64,000 nt of DNA from Rugamonas fusca (GTDB taxonomy: Bacteria > Pseudomonadota > Gammaproteobacteria > Burkholderiales > Burkholderiaceae_D). Location: NCBI RefSeq assembly GCF_014042365.1, contig NZ_JACEZS010000003.1:1-64000 (forward strand). The letters are read 5' to 3'. This document shows positions 20,625-29,523 of this stretch, piece by piece. How positions within the stretch are numbered: position 1 is the first letter of the stretch; the number at the start of each line of letters is the position of its first letter. Under the pieces are notes generated by a model. That model searched no databases. It had not been told where the DNA came from and saw nothing but the letters and a program-made list of their open reading frames with translations. The position numbers were made by a program, and so were the translations under genes.

Positions 20625-21761
20625 TCAAGGCCGCGCCAGCCGGCCCCATACCTGTTCCATCCGCAACGGCTGGCCGCCCAGCGCCAGCACCTGCTCAGCC
20701 GCCAGCACTTCGCGGATGGTATGCAACTGGCCGCGCGTATCGCGTTGCAGGAACACGCTGAGCGGTGCGCCGCGCGGGCCGATCACCGATTCCACGTGTG
20801 GCATGGTCGAGCGCAAGCCCTTGCGCGACACCACGCCCACTTCCCCGTTGAGCAGCCTGACCCAGGTGCCCACGGGATAAATCCCCAGCTCACGGATCAT
20901 CACGGCCGCCAGGTGGCCATCGAGCACGCTGCGTCCCTCCAGCAGGATGTCGCGCAGGGCCGCGTTGGGCAGCAGCGGTTGCAAATAGTGGCGGCTGACC
21001 ACGCGCGCGCAATAGCGGTCGGCCAGTGCGATCAGCTTGGCGCCGACGGGAATGTCCTCCCCCTTCTTGCCACCCGGATAACCACTGCCATCCTCATTCT
21101 CATGGTGGTGCAGCACGCAGGCCAGCCAGTCCGGGTCGGTCACGCCGGCGTGGCGCAGCAGGGCCGCGCCGCGCTGTGGATGCTGGCGCACCCGTTCCAG
21201 GTCCTGCTCGCTCAGCTTGCCCCGGCTCTCGTGCAGGCGCAGATACTGCTCCTGCATGCCCACGTTCATGGTCAGCGCCGCCAGCGTGGTGGTGAAGATG
21301 GCGCGCGCGTCGTGGCGCAGGGCACGCGCGGCCAGCTGGGCCAGCACGGCCGTGTCCACGCTGTGGCGCACCGCGTAGGGCGCCGCCTGCTGGTTGTGCA
21401 GGATGCTGGCCACAGCCACGTCGGCGCTCAGGTCCACGGCCTGGGTGACCAGCAACGCCACTTCCTCCAGCCGCCGCACGATATCGTGCGGCGCCAGCCG
21501 GGCCGCCACCAGTTCCAGCGCCTGCTGCAGTTCCACGCAGGCCGTGTTGAGCTTGCGCAGCACCGATTGCGGCGCCGGCGCGGGCGCCACGGCGTCGCTG
21601 TGGTCCTCGTAGGTGCCGCGCTCGACCAGGTAATCGATCTGGTTGACGTTGGCGATCAGGTGGCCTTTGCGTACCAGCAGCATGCCGTTGCTGGCATACA
21701 CATCCCATGGCACCAGCATGCCCAGCTTCAGGTCCGCCCGGCTGACTCTGTTAATCCCCAC
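20625..21761 (-). CDS. HD-GYP domain protein with degenerate HD motif
   Basis: 378 residues. The N-terminal DUF3391-like part (SRADLKLGMLVPWDVYASNG) is followed by an HD-GYP region at about 125-290. His133, the HP at 194-195, HHHE at 218-221 and GSGYPGG around 225-231 are kept, but the signature HD dyad (normally LLHDIGK) reads LTMNVGMQ at 163-170, so the central metal ligands are missing. HD-GYP proteins hydrolyse cyclic di-GMP; this one probably cannot, and may act as a binding or scaffold protein. It is transcribed alone. Confidence 0.8.
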   Translation of the reverse strand: MGINRVSRADLKLGMLVPWDVYASNGMLLVRKGHLIANVNQIDYLVERGTYEDHSDAVAPAPAPQSVLRKLNTACVELQQALELVAARLAPHDIVRRLEEVALLVTQAVDLSADVAVASILHNQQAAPYAVRHSVDTAVLAQLAARALRHDARAIFTTTLAALTMNVGMQEQYLRLHESRGKLSEQDLERVRQHPQRGAALLRHAGVTDPDWLACVLHHHENEDGSGYPGGKKGEDIPVGAKLIALADRYCARVVSRHYLQPLLPNAALRDILLEGRSVLDGHLAAVMIRELGIYPVGTWVRLLNGEVGVVSRKGLRSTMPHVESVIGPRGAPLSVFLQRDTRGQLHTIREVLAAEQVLALGGQPLRMEQVWGRLARP

Positions 21762-21964
21762 TCATTCCCCCGCGCGGCCAGCCCGGCAAGCTGGCGCCTC
21801 GTCTTTGTCTGTTGGCAAAAAAACCATAGCACAGAAGCATAACGGTTTTAGCGGGCAATACCGTAGCGATTCCCGTTGCGCAGACGGGAAAACGCGCCGG
21901 ACTGTTGTATTTTTGCTTTAACGCATCATTGTTTTCTAAATTGCAATCACCTGAAGCGTCGCGC

Positions 21965-23407
21965 TCACGCCCCCGGGCAGCATGGCACGGGCCCGGCCGG
22001 CGATGCCTGCCCCCGCTCGAGCTGGCGGGCCAGGTCGCGCAAGGCCGTGCGCACGCCTTCCTCGATGACCGGATGGTAGAACGGCATGTCCAGCATGGCC
22101 GCCACCGTCAGTCCCGCCTGGCATGCCCAGGCCAGCAGGTGGGCCAGGTGTTCGGCGCGCGGCGCCACCATTTCCGCGCCCAGGAAGCGGCCCGTACCGA
22201 GTTCGCCATACACGCGCAGCAAGCCTTCGTTCTGCCGCATCACGCGGCTGCGGCCCTGGTCCTCGAAACTGGCCTGGCCGATGGCGTAGCGGTCCGCGTG
22301 GGTCGCGCACAGCGTGCGGTAGCTGGCGCCGGCCGTGGCGATCTGCGGCTCGGTAAAGGCCACCGCCAGCGGCGTGCGCCGCAAGCCCGGCGCCACCCGC
22401 GGGTGGCGGGCCGCGTTGTCGCCGGCGATCCGGCCCTGGTCCACCGCTTCCGGCAGCAGCGGGCGTTCGTTGTTGGCGTCGCCGGCGATGAAGATGGCGC
22501 TGGCCCCGCACTGCATGGTGTGCTGGTCGTACAGGGGGATGCCGTGGCGGTCCAGCGTCAGGCCCGTCGTCTCCAGTCCCAGCTGGTGCACATTGGGCTG
22601 GCGGCCGATGGCGCACAGCACCTGGTCGTAGCGCTCCTCGCGCAGGCGGCCATCGCCGTCACGGCTGCGCACCAGCAGCTGCGCCCCGTCCGCCGCGATG
22701 GCCTTGACCACCGTGTGGAAGCGCAGATCGAGTTCGCGCGCCAGCGCTTGCGCGGCGGCCATGGCCACGGCCGGGTCGCCCAGCTGGGCCATGCTGTCGC
22801 CGCGCGCGTACAGGGCCACCCGCACGCCCAGCCGCTGCAGCGCCTGGCCCAGCTCCAGGCCGATGATGCCGGTGCCGATCACGGCCACCGAACCGGGCAG
22901 GCTGGCCCAGTCGAACACGGCGTCGCTGCCGGTCACGCGCGGCCCGGCCGCCAGCCAGGCCGGCGGCAGGATGGGACTGGAGCCGGTGGCGATCACCACG
23001 CTGCGCGCCTGCACCGCTGTGTGCTGGTCCACCTGCAGCCGGTCCGGCGCCACGAAGCGGGCGTGGCCGCGCAGCTTGTCGGTGACGGGAATCTGCTCCA
23101 CCGTGTCGAGCACGAAACCGACGAAACGGTCGCGCTCCGCCCGCACGCGGGCCATGACGGCCGCGCCATCCACACGCACGGCGCCCGGGTGGACGCCAAA
23201 GCCGGGCGCGGCCGCCAGCGCGTGGGCCGCCTCGGCCGCCGCGATCAACAGCTTGCTGGGCATGCAGCCCACGCGCGCGCAGGTGGTGCCGTAGGGCCCG
23301 CCTTCGATCAGCACGGTCCGCGCGCCGGCCGCGCGCGCGGCGCGATAGGCATTCAACCCGGCCGTACCGGCGCCGATCACGGCCACATCCGTTTCCAGGG
23401 TTTGCAT
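21965..23407 (-). CDS. lpd: Dihydrolipoamide dehydrogenase-type pyridine nucleotide-disulfide oxidoreductase
   Basis: 480 residues. FAD-binding GAGTAGLNAYRAAR, the redox disulfide TTCARVGCMPSK, NAD-binding GTGIIGLELGQAL, FIAGDANNERPLL and the C-terminal catalytic FYHPVIEEG are all present, matching Lpd-like enzymes. No E1/E2 dehydrogenase gene is adjacent, so it is a stand-alone paralogue whose partner is unknown; mercuric or other disulfide reductases are the main alternatives, though the HPxxEE dyad supports Lpd chemistry. Start at 23407 follows GGGAG. It is divergent from the LysR gene, which may control it. Confidence 0.8.
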   Translation of the reverse strand: MQTLETDVAVIGAGTAGLNAYRAARAAGARTVLIEGGPYGTTCARVGCMPSKLLIAAAEAAHALAAAPGFGVHPGAVRVDGAAVMARVRAERDRFVGFVLDTVEQIPVTDKLRGHARFVAPDRLQVDQHTAVQARSVVIATGSSPILPPAWLAAGPRVTGSDAVFDWASLPGSVAVIGTGIIGLELGQALQRLGVRVALYARGDSMAQLGDPAVAMAAAQALARELDLRFHTVVKAIAADGAQLLVRSRDGDGRLREERYDQVLCAIGRQPNVHQLGLETTGLTLDRHGIPLYDQHTMQCGASAIFIAGDANNERPLLPEAVDQGRIAGDNAARHPRVAPGLRRTPLAVAFTEPQIATAGASYRTLCATHADRYAIGQASFEDQGRSRVMRQNEGLLRVYGELGTGRFLGAEMVAPRAEHLAHLLAWACQAGLTVAAMLDMPFYHPVIEEGVRTALRDLARQLERGQASPAGPVPCCPGA

Positions 23408-23539
23408 GGTGCGCTCCCGGCCGGCATAAGGCCGGCATGGGGCTGATGTTACGCCGCTTCGCATGCAGGCAGCGCGAAGCTGCGCGCCGTTGTGCGGGCG
23501 CAAGCCGCGCGCCGTTAAAGTTGTACTTTGGTTTTACTT

Positions 23540-23554
23540 TGCGGCAAAACCGCA
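23540..23554. promoter_or_regulatory. Candidate LysR-type operator in lpd/argP intergenic region
   Basis: TGCGGCAAAACCGCA is a palindrome with 5-base arms, lying in an AT-rich stretch about 40 bases upstream of the LysR gene and 130 upstream of the divergent lpd-like gene. Position and symmetry fit autoregulation by a LysR protein. Confidence 0.4.
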
Positions 23555-23595
23555 TTAGTATTACTTATCCTTCCGAACTTTTATAAGTGCAGCTT

Positions 23596-24492
23596 ATGGG
23601 AAACCTGGACTACCGTGCCCTGGCCGTACTCGACGCTGTCGCCAGCCATGGCAGCTTTGAAAAAGCCGCGCTGGCCCTGGGCATCAGCCAGTCGGCCGTG
23701 TCGCAGCGGATCAAGGCCCTGGAGGACGCCAGCGGCCGGCTGCTGATCGTGCGCGGCCAGCCGGCCGTGCCCACCGGGCTGGGGCAGCGGCTGGTGTCCC
23801 ACCACCGCAACGTCAAGCTGATGGAAGCGGCGCTCGACATCGACCTGGGCAATCCGGTCAGCATGCCGGAAATCGCGCTGGCCGTGGACGCGGCCAGCCT
23901 GGCCACCTGGTTCCCCCTGAGCCTGCAACCGCTGCTGTCGCCGCCGCGCTGCCAGTTGCAGGTGCAGGCGGCCGCGCCCGAGCTGGCGCTGCACCTGGTG
24001 CATGAAGGCAGCGTGTTCGGCTGCGTGGCCGCCAGCGCCGTCGGCGGCGCCGACCAGCCCAACGGCCCCAACGTCACCCAGCTGGGGCTGATGCGCTACG
24101 TGTGCGTGGCCACGCCCGTGTTCGCCGGCCACTGGTTCGGTGATGGTTTCTCGGCCGAGGCGGTGACGCTGGCGCCGGCCGTCGTCAGCGATGGCGAGCT
24201 GATGGCGCGTTTCCTGGCCGGCGCCGTGCAGGTGCAGGGCGGGTATCCGCACCACACCATGCCGCTCTCGCCGGCCTACAGCGAATGCATCCACGGCGGC
24301 CTGGCGTATGGCTTGCTGCCGCTGCCGCAAGTGGGCCCGGCGCTGGCACAGGAACGGCTGGTGGACCTGGCGCCGGGCCAGCACGTGGACGTGGCGCTGG
24401 CCTGGCACGCGTGGAACCTCGATACGCCGTTCACGCGCGCCCTGTCCGAACAGGTGGTGGCGACGGCGCGACGTTATCTGCTGCAGCCGTAG
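23596..24492 (+). CDS. argP: LysR-type regulator, ArgP (IciA) branch
   Basis: 298 residues. An N-terminal winged helix-turn-helix at about 3-60 (YRALAVLDAVASHGSFEKAA, GISQSAVSQRIKALED) and a LysR substrate-binding domain follow the layout of ArgP, which responds to lysine and arginine and often controls an amino-acid exporter. No ArgO/LysE gene is next to it; instead the divergent neighbour is an Lpd-like enzyme. A GTG three codons upstream (23587) is an alternative start. The symbol reflects family, not proven function. Confidence 0.75.
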   Translation: MGNLDYRALAVLDAVASHGSFEKAALALGISQSAVSQRIKALEDASGRLLIVRGQPAVPTGLGQRLVSHHRNVKLMEAALDIDLGNPVSMPEIALAVDAASLATWFPLSLQPLLSPPRCQLQVQAAAPELALHLVHEGSVFGCVAASAVGGADQPNGPNVTQLGLMRYVCVATPVFAGHWFGDGFSAEAVTLAPAVVSDGELMARFLAGAVQVQGGYPHHTMPLSPAYSECIHGGLAYGLLPLPQVGPALAQERLVDLAPGQHVDVALAWHAWNLDTPFTRALSEQVVATARRYLLQP

Positions 24493-24619
24493 GTGCGGGC
24501 CGGCGCCGGCGAGGCGGCCATTTTCAAGGATTTGTTGAAACTGTCTGCGACGAATGGGGCTGTTTCGTCTCCGACCCGCAAGGCATCATGCGCCGGACCT
24601 TTCAACACCCGGAGCCGCC

Positions 24620-25405
24620 ATGTCCACCAGCGCACACACTGAACTGACCCTCATCACCATCGACCTTTCCTTCCATGCGGCCGCTGCCGCCGTAGTGCAG
24701 GCGCTGCTGGCGCCATACGGCGTGCGCTGCCGCGAAATCCGGGCACCGCATGAACGCGCGTTCGAACTGCTGCGCCGGGGCGAGGGCGACCTGTTATGCG
24801 CGGCCTGGCTGCCGGGCAGCCATGGCGACTACTTGCGCCCGTTCGCGCACGAGATCGAATCCGTGGCCGTGCTCTACACGCCGTATGCGCTATGGGGTGT
24901 GCCCGATTACGTGCCGCCGGCACGGGTGGCGCAACTGGCCGACCTGGCCCGCCCCGACGTGGCGGCGCGCATGGAGCACCAGATCCAGGGCATCGGCCCG
25001 GGCGCCGGCATCAGCCGCTTTTCCCGCGAGATCATGGCACGCTACGGGCTGGAACAGGCCGGCTACCGGTTCAGCAACGGCACCCTGGATCAATGCGTGA
25101 CGGCATACGAGCAGGCGGTGGCGGCGCAACGCTGGGTGGTGCTGCCGTTGTGGCAACCGCAATACCTGCACCGCAGCCACCGCATCCGCGCGCTGGCCGA
25201 TCCGGAAGGTTTATTGCGTGGCCGCGATGAGGCCACGCTGCTGTTGCGCAAGGATTGCGCCGGACGGCTGCCAGCGGGCGCGCTGGCCGCCCTGCGCGCA
25301 CTACACCTGGGCAACGAACAGCTGAGCTGGCTCGACCATCTGATCATGCGCGAGCAACTCAACCCGGCGCAGGCGGCGGCGCGGCTGGCGCAGGCGCCCG
25401 CGTAA
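24620..25405 (+). CDS. Glycine betaine/proline-binding (OpuAC)-like protein without signal peptide
   Basis: 261 residues beginning STSAHTELTLITIDLSFHAA after a GGAG site. The fold matches OpuAC-type binding proteins of quaternary-amine ABC transporters (GEGDLLCAAWLPGSHGDYL, GIGPGAGISRFSREIM, RWVVLPLWQPQYL). There is no signal peptide or lipobox, and no permease or ATPase gene is nearby, so it is probably cytoplasmic, perhaps a ligand-binding or regulatory protein. It lies 127 bases after the ArgP-like regulator on the same strand and converges closely on priA, with eight bases between them. Confidence 0.7.
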   Translation: MSTSAHTELTLITIDLSFHAAAAAVVQALLAPYGVRCREIRAPHERAFELLRRGEGDLLCAAWLPGSHGDYLRPFAHEIESVAVLYTPYALWGVPDYVPPARVAQLADLARPDVAARMEHQIQGIGPGAGISRFSREIMARYGLEQAGYRFSNGTLDQCVTAYEQAVAAQRWVVLPLWQPQYLHRSHRIRALADPEGLLRGRDEATLLLRKDCAGRLPAGALAALRALHLGNEQLSWLDHLIMREQLNPAQAAARLAQAPA

Positions 25406-25413
25406 CGGGGGCC

Positions 25414-27453
25414 TCAAATATCGAGCGGGTCCACTTCCAGCGACCATTTGACGCGGCTTTTCATGTCGCGCAGGGTGGCCATCCAGTGCTTGAGGAAAGC
25501 CTGCAAGGCCGGGCGCGACGGCGATTCCACCAGCAACTGGGCCCGGTCCACGTTATGCACCCGCGTCATGCTCATCGGGATGGGATCGTTGATGGTGATG
25601 CCGCCATGCTCCACGCAGTCGCGCGCCGCCTGCAGGAAGGCGATGGCCGTGGCCAGCTCCGGCGCCTCGGCCCGCAGCAGGGCCTGGAACAGATAGGGCG
25701 GCAGCGCGGCCTGCTCGCGCTCCTCCAGCAAGGCCGTGGCGAAATGGTCGTAATCGTGGTTGACCACCGCGCCGTACAGCGGATGCTGGGGATAGCGGGT
25801 CTGGATCAGCACCTCGCTGGCGCTGCCCCCTTCCGCGCGGCCGGCCCGTCCCGCGCGCCCGGCCACCTGCATCAGCTGCGCGAACAGGCGCTCGCTGGCC
25901 CGGTAATCCTGCGAGAACAGGGCCGTGTCCGGATTGAGGATGCCGACCAAGGTCAGCTTTTTGAAGTCATGGCCCTTGGCCACCATCTGGGTGCCGATCA
26001 GGATATCGACCTCGCCCCGGTGCACGGAGTCGAACGCCTGCTGCGCGCTGCCCTTCTTGCGCGTGGAATCGGCATCGATGCGCAGGATGCGCGCGTCCGG
26101 GAACAACTGCTGCAAGCCTTCCTCCACGCGCTGCGTGCCGCGCCCCAAGGGCTGCAAGTCCACGTTGCCGCAGGTGGGGCAGTGGCGCGGGATGCGCATC
26201 TCCAGGCTGCAGTGGTGGCAGCGCAGCCGATGCTCGGGCTTGTGCAGCACCATGAACGAGGTGCAGCGCTTGCAGTCGCTGATCCAGCCGCACGACTCGC
26301 AGCAGATCACGGGCGCATAGCCGCGCCGGTTCAGGAACAGCAGCGACTGTTCGCCGCGCTCCATGCGCTGGCGCAGCGCGGCCACCAGTTGCGATGTCAG
26401 GCCATCCTTGGGCTTGTCGCGCTCCATGTCGAGCAGCTTCACCTCGGGCAGCGTGGCGTTCTTGACGGCCCGTTCGCGCAGCTCCAGCTTGCGGTAGCGG
26501 CCGCACTGGGCATGGTGCCAGCTCTCCAGCGACGGCGTGGCCGAACCGAGCACGATGGGAATACCGAGCTGCCAGGCACGCCACACGGCCAGGTCGCGCG
26601 CCGAATAGCGCAAGCCTTCCTGCTGCTTGTACGACGGGTCGTGCTCCTCGTCGATCACGATCAGCTTGAGCTGGGGCAGCGAGGCCAGGATGGCCAGCCG
26701 TGTGCCCAGCACGATGCGGGCCTTGCCCTGGTGCGCGGCCAGCCAGTGCAACATGCGTTCGCCTTCGGACAGGCTGCTGTGCAAGGTGGCCAGCATCACG
26801 CCGGGGAAACGGGCGCGGATATTGCCTTCGAGCTGGGGCGTGAGGTTAATCTCCGGCACCAGGATCAGGATCTGGCCTTCAGCCTCGCGCGCCAGCACCT
26901 GGGCGCACGCTTGCAGATACACTTCCGTCTTGCCGCTGCCCGTCACGCCGTACAGCAGCGTGGGCGCGTACCCCTGGGCGCCGCCGATGGCGTCCGCCGC
27001 TTCCTGCTGGGCCGGATTGAGGCGGGGCATGGCCAGCGGTGTGCCGTCGTGCGGCGCGTCATGCCTGGCCAGCTTTTTCAGCGCCCGGTCCAGCGCCACC
27101 GTGGTCAGCACGCGCAAATTCTTGGGCACGCCGGGCAGCGCCACTTCGCCGAGCGGCCGCTGGTAGTAATCGGCCGCGAAGCCGGCCAGCGCCAGCCACT
27201 GCGGCGACAGCGGCGCCAGCTGGCTGCGCACGGCCAGCGCATCCTTGAGCTTGGCTTCGGGTACATCGGTCCGGTCGGTGATGCCCACGATCAGCCCCAC
27301 CACTTCGCGCCGGGCGAACGGCACCAGCGCCAGTTGGCCAACCTGCGGCGGATTTGCGGGATCGCAAGTCCAGCGGTAATCGAACACGGCGTTCAGTGGC
27401 GTATCCAGCACAATTTGCAGGATGCAGGGGGCAGCTTGTTGCGTCGTGCTCAT
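25414..27453 (-). CDS. priA: Primosomal replication-restart helicase PriA
   Basis: 679 residues from the ATG at 27453. After the N-terminal 3'-end-binding domain come helicase motifs GVTGSGKTE (about 167-175), DEEHDPSYKQ, LGSATPS, FLNRRGYAP, and the paired zinc-binding cysteines CESCGWISDCKRC and CHHC...CPTCG. PriA reloads the replisome at stalled forks. Two DnaA-box modules lie in its upstream region, the nearer one 64-98 bases from the start codon, so DnaA control of priA is possible. Confidence 0.95.
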   Translation of the reverse strand: MSTTQQAAPCILQIVLDTPLNAVFDYRWTCDPANPPQVGQLALVPFARREVVGLIVGITDRTDVPEAKLKDALAVRSQLAPLSPQWLALAGFAADYYQRPLGEVALPGVPKNLRVLTTVALDRALKKLARHDAPHDGTPLAMPRLNPAQQEAADAIGGAQGYAPTLLYGVTGSGKTEVYLQACAQVLAREAEGQILILVPEINLTPQLEGNIRARFPGVMLATLHSSLSEGERMLHWLAAHQGKARIVLGTRLAILASLPQLKLIVIDEEHDPSYKQQEGLRYSARDLAVWRAWQLGIPIVLGSATPSLESWHHAQCGRYRKLELRERAVKNATLPEVKLLDMERDKPKDGLTSQLVAALRQRMERGEQSLLFLNRRGYAPVICCESCGWISDCKRCTSFMVLHKPEHRLRCHHCSLEMRIPRHCPTCGNVDLQPLGRGTQRVEEGLQQLFPDARILRIDADSTRKKGSAQQAFDSVHRGEVDILIGTQMVAKGHDFKKLTLVGILNPDTALFSQDYRASERLFAQLMQVAGRAGRAGRAEGGSASEVLIQTRYPQHPLYGAVVNHDYDHFATALLEEREQAALPPYLFQALLRAEAPELATAIAFLQAARDCVEHGGITINDPIPMSMTRVHNVDRAQLLVESPSRPALQAFLKHWMATLRDMKSRVKWSLEVDPLDI

Positions 27454-27517
27454 GATGTGGCTGCACAATTCACGCGGTTTTCCCCGACGATGGCGCCCAA
27501 ACCGTGGCGCTGGGAAG

Positions 27518-27551
27518 TATCCACAGTTTTTGTGGATAACTTTGTGGACAA
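27518..27551. repeat. Inverted DnaA-box module, copy 1
   Basis: 34-base unit with facing boxes TATCCACA and TGTGGATAA and a third, TGTGGACAA. It differs from the copy at 27975-28008 at one base. Confidence 0.85.
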
Positions 27552-27974
27552 AGGAAAATTAATTCACGGAAACCGATGACTTCCGCCTTGCCAGTGTCAT
27601 AAACCGGGCAAAAAACCAAAATTAATTCCCTTATAAATCAATAACTTGAAAAATGCTCCCTAGGGGAGGAAAAATTCGTGCCGGTGCCGCGTCGCTGTGC
27701 ATAAGTGAAGTATTTAGTGGACTTTTTGGGCCGAAATCAAGCACTTTTTTGCACCGGATATCACACAGATCACGTTTGCCGCAGAGCAGCATCCGTTTAC
27801 GGCCTGCGGCCTGGCGCAGCGCATTCTACACATACTGCAACGACAACGTTTGCGCCGAAACAAGGCCGTTATCGCGGCAAAAACATTGCCATGATTTCGT
27901 GCACCGCAACAAGCACTTGAAGCTGCATGAGAACAAAACGGCTAAGTCGCGGTTTACTAAGGTCTTTTCTTTTT

Positions 27975-28008
27975 TATCCACAGTTTTAGTGGATAACTTT
28001 GTGGACAA
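27975..28008. repeat. Inverted DnaA-box module, copy 2
   Basis: Same 34-base unit as copy 1, same orientation, 457 bases away; it includes a perfect TTATCCACA when extended one base to 27974. Confidence 0.85.
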
Positions 28009-28202
28009 TGGACTGACAAGCCCGTTTCACTGCTGGGATAAGGTTTACCTAACGCTAATCTTGCCTCTGGGAAGGCAAAAATAAACCTATCATAATCAAT
28101 TACTTACAACACCATTCCCCGCGGGGAAAAAGACACTGCCCGTTATTTCAGCAGCAAATAAAATTGTGTATAAGTCGGTATCGGACGAACGAAGACAACA
28201 TG

Positions 28203-28239
28203 AAAAAAGGGCGCGTTTCCACGGAAACGCCCCCTTTTT
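28203..28239 (-). terminator. Rho-independent terminator of hemE
   Basis: Arms GTTTCC/GGAAAC extended by GGGCG/CGCCC with one bulge, flanked by A- and T-runs on both sides, 11 bases after the hemE stop codon on the minus strand. Confidence 0.75.
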
Positions 28240-28249
28240 GCGGAACGCC

Positions 28250-29329
28250 TCAGGCGCGCAGGGCGCGGCTGTGGCTGTGGACGGCTTCGACCATGGCCGC
28301 CACGTGGTCCGGGTCGGTGAACTGGGAAATGCCGTGGCCCAGGTTGAACACATGGCCGCTGTTGGGGCCGGGCTTGCCGAACGCGTCCAGCACCTTGTGC
28401 ACTTCGGCGCGGATCTGGTCCGAGCTGGCGAACAGGATGGCCGGGTCCAGGTTGCCCTGCAGGGCCACCTTGTCGCCCACCAGCGCGCGCGCCTGGCGCA
28501 AGTTGACGGTCCAGTCCAGGCCCACGGCGTCGGCGCCGATGCCGGCGATGTCCTCGATCCACTGGCCGCCCCCCTTGGTGAACACGATGGCGGGAATGCG
28601 CACGCCATCCTTTTCACGCTTGAGCTGGGACACCACCTGCTGCATGTAAGCCAGCGAGAATTCCTGGTAGGCGCCATCGGCCAGCGCACCGCCCCAGGAA
28701 TCGAAGATCATCACGGCCTGGGCGCCCGCGTCGATCTGGGCGTTGAGGTATTCGGCCACGGCCTTGGCGTTGGTGGCCAGCACGTGGTGCATCAGGTCCG
28801 GACGGTTGTACAGCATCTTCTTGATGGTGTGGAACTCGCGCGAACCCTGGCCTTCCACCATGTAGCAAGCCAGCGTCCACGGGCTGCCGGAAAAGCCGAT
28901 CAGCGGCACGCGGCCATTGAGTTCGGTGCGGATCTGGGTCACGGCCTTGAACACATAGTCCAGCGAGCCCGGTTCCGGCTGGCGCAGGGCCAGCACGTCC
29001 TGCTCCGTTTTCAGGGGACGCTCGAACTTCGGTCCCTCGCCTTCCACGAAGTGCAGGCCCAGGCCCATGGCGTCGGGCACGGTCAGGATGTCGGAGAACA
29101 GGATGGCCGCGTCCAGCGGGAAGCGGTCCAGCGGCTGGATCGTCACCTCGGTGGCGTAATCGGGATTGGTGGCCAGGCCCATGAAGGAACCAGCCTTCTG
29201 GCGCGTGGCGCGGTATTCCGGCAAATAGCGCCCCGCCTGGCGCATCAGCCACACGGGCGTGTAGTCGGTGGGCTGGCGCAGCAACGCGCGCAAGAAGGTG
29301 TCGTTCTGGAGCGGGGCGAATTGTGGCAT
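28250..29329 (-). CDS. hemE: Uroporphyrinogen decarboxylase
   Basis: 359 residues, the normal HemE size. The N-terminal [11 protein letters not shown] and the later [16 protein letters not shown] and FDSWGGAL segments are family hallmarks. It decarboxylates uroporphyrinogen III to coproporphyrinogen III in haem synthesis. The ATG at 29329 is preferred to a TTG three codons upstream. The gene is monocistronic, ends in a terminator and borders the DnaA-box region. Confidence 0.95.
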   Translation of the reverse strand: MPQFAPLQNDTFLRALLRQPTDYTPVWLMRQAGRYLPEYRATRQKAGSFMGLATNPDYATEVTIQPLDRFPLDAAILFSDILTVPDAMGLGLHFVEGEGPKFERPLKTEQDVLALRQPEPGSLDYVFKAVTQIRTELNGRVPLIGFSGSPWTLACYMVEGQGSREFHTIKKMLYNRPDLMHHVLATNAKAVAEYLNAQIDAGAQAVMIFDSWGGALADGAYQEFSLAYMQQVVSQLKREKDGVRIPAIVFTKGGGQWIEDIAGIGADAVGLDWTVNLRQARALVGDKVALQGNLDPAILFASSDQIRAEVHKVLDAFGKPGPNSGHVFNLGHGISQFTDPDHVAAMVEAVHSHSRALRA

Positions 29330-29523
29330 GAAAGGCAATCGATGGCGGGAATAAAAAAGCTATTATCGCATCCCGCGCCTCCTTTTTACGCTTTGCCCTG
29401 CGCCCGGCATGACGAAACGTACACCCGGCGCGACGCCAGTGAATGCTGCAACTAAGGCTGGAACATTGGCCGCGCTTTCACTATGATGCCTGCACCCCGA
29501 TCCCGACCACTCTTGGAGCGACC

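Larger units (their letters stand above)
27454..28202. other. Origin-like DnaA-box cluster between priA and hemE
   Basis: A 750-base gene-free, AT-rich stretch. Four sites match TTWTNCACA exactly: 27531-27539 (TTATCCACA, minus), 27696-27704 (TTATGCACA, minus), 27974-27982 (TTATCCACA, plus) and 28165-28173 (TTATACACA, minus). Four one-mismatch sites lie beside them, at 27517-27525, 27543-27551, 27988-27996 and 28000-28008. With equal base frequencies about 0.04 perfect matches would be expected here. An AT-rich segment near 27605-27655 could unwind. The layout resembles an oriC, and hemE borders oriC in some alphaproteobacteria, but betaproteobacterial origins usually lie by dnaA, and gene strand does not switch here. 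Confidence 0.55.

Noticed and set aside
21866-21892. Small hairpin TTCCCGT/ACGGGAA between lpd-like and HD-GYP genes
   Set aside because: Only seven base pairs and no T-run; not enough to call a terminator.
27653-28084. Possible 143-residue gene in the priA-hemE gap
   Set aside because: It starts at TTG without a ribosome binding site, runs through a DnaA-box module and has no family resemblance; the gap is better read as regulatory or origin-like.
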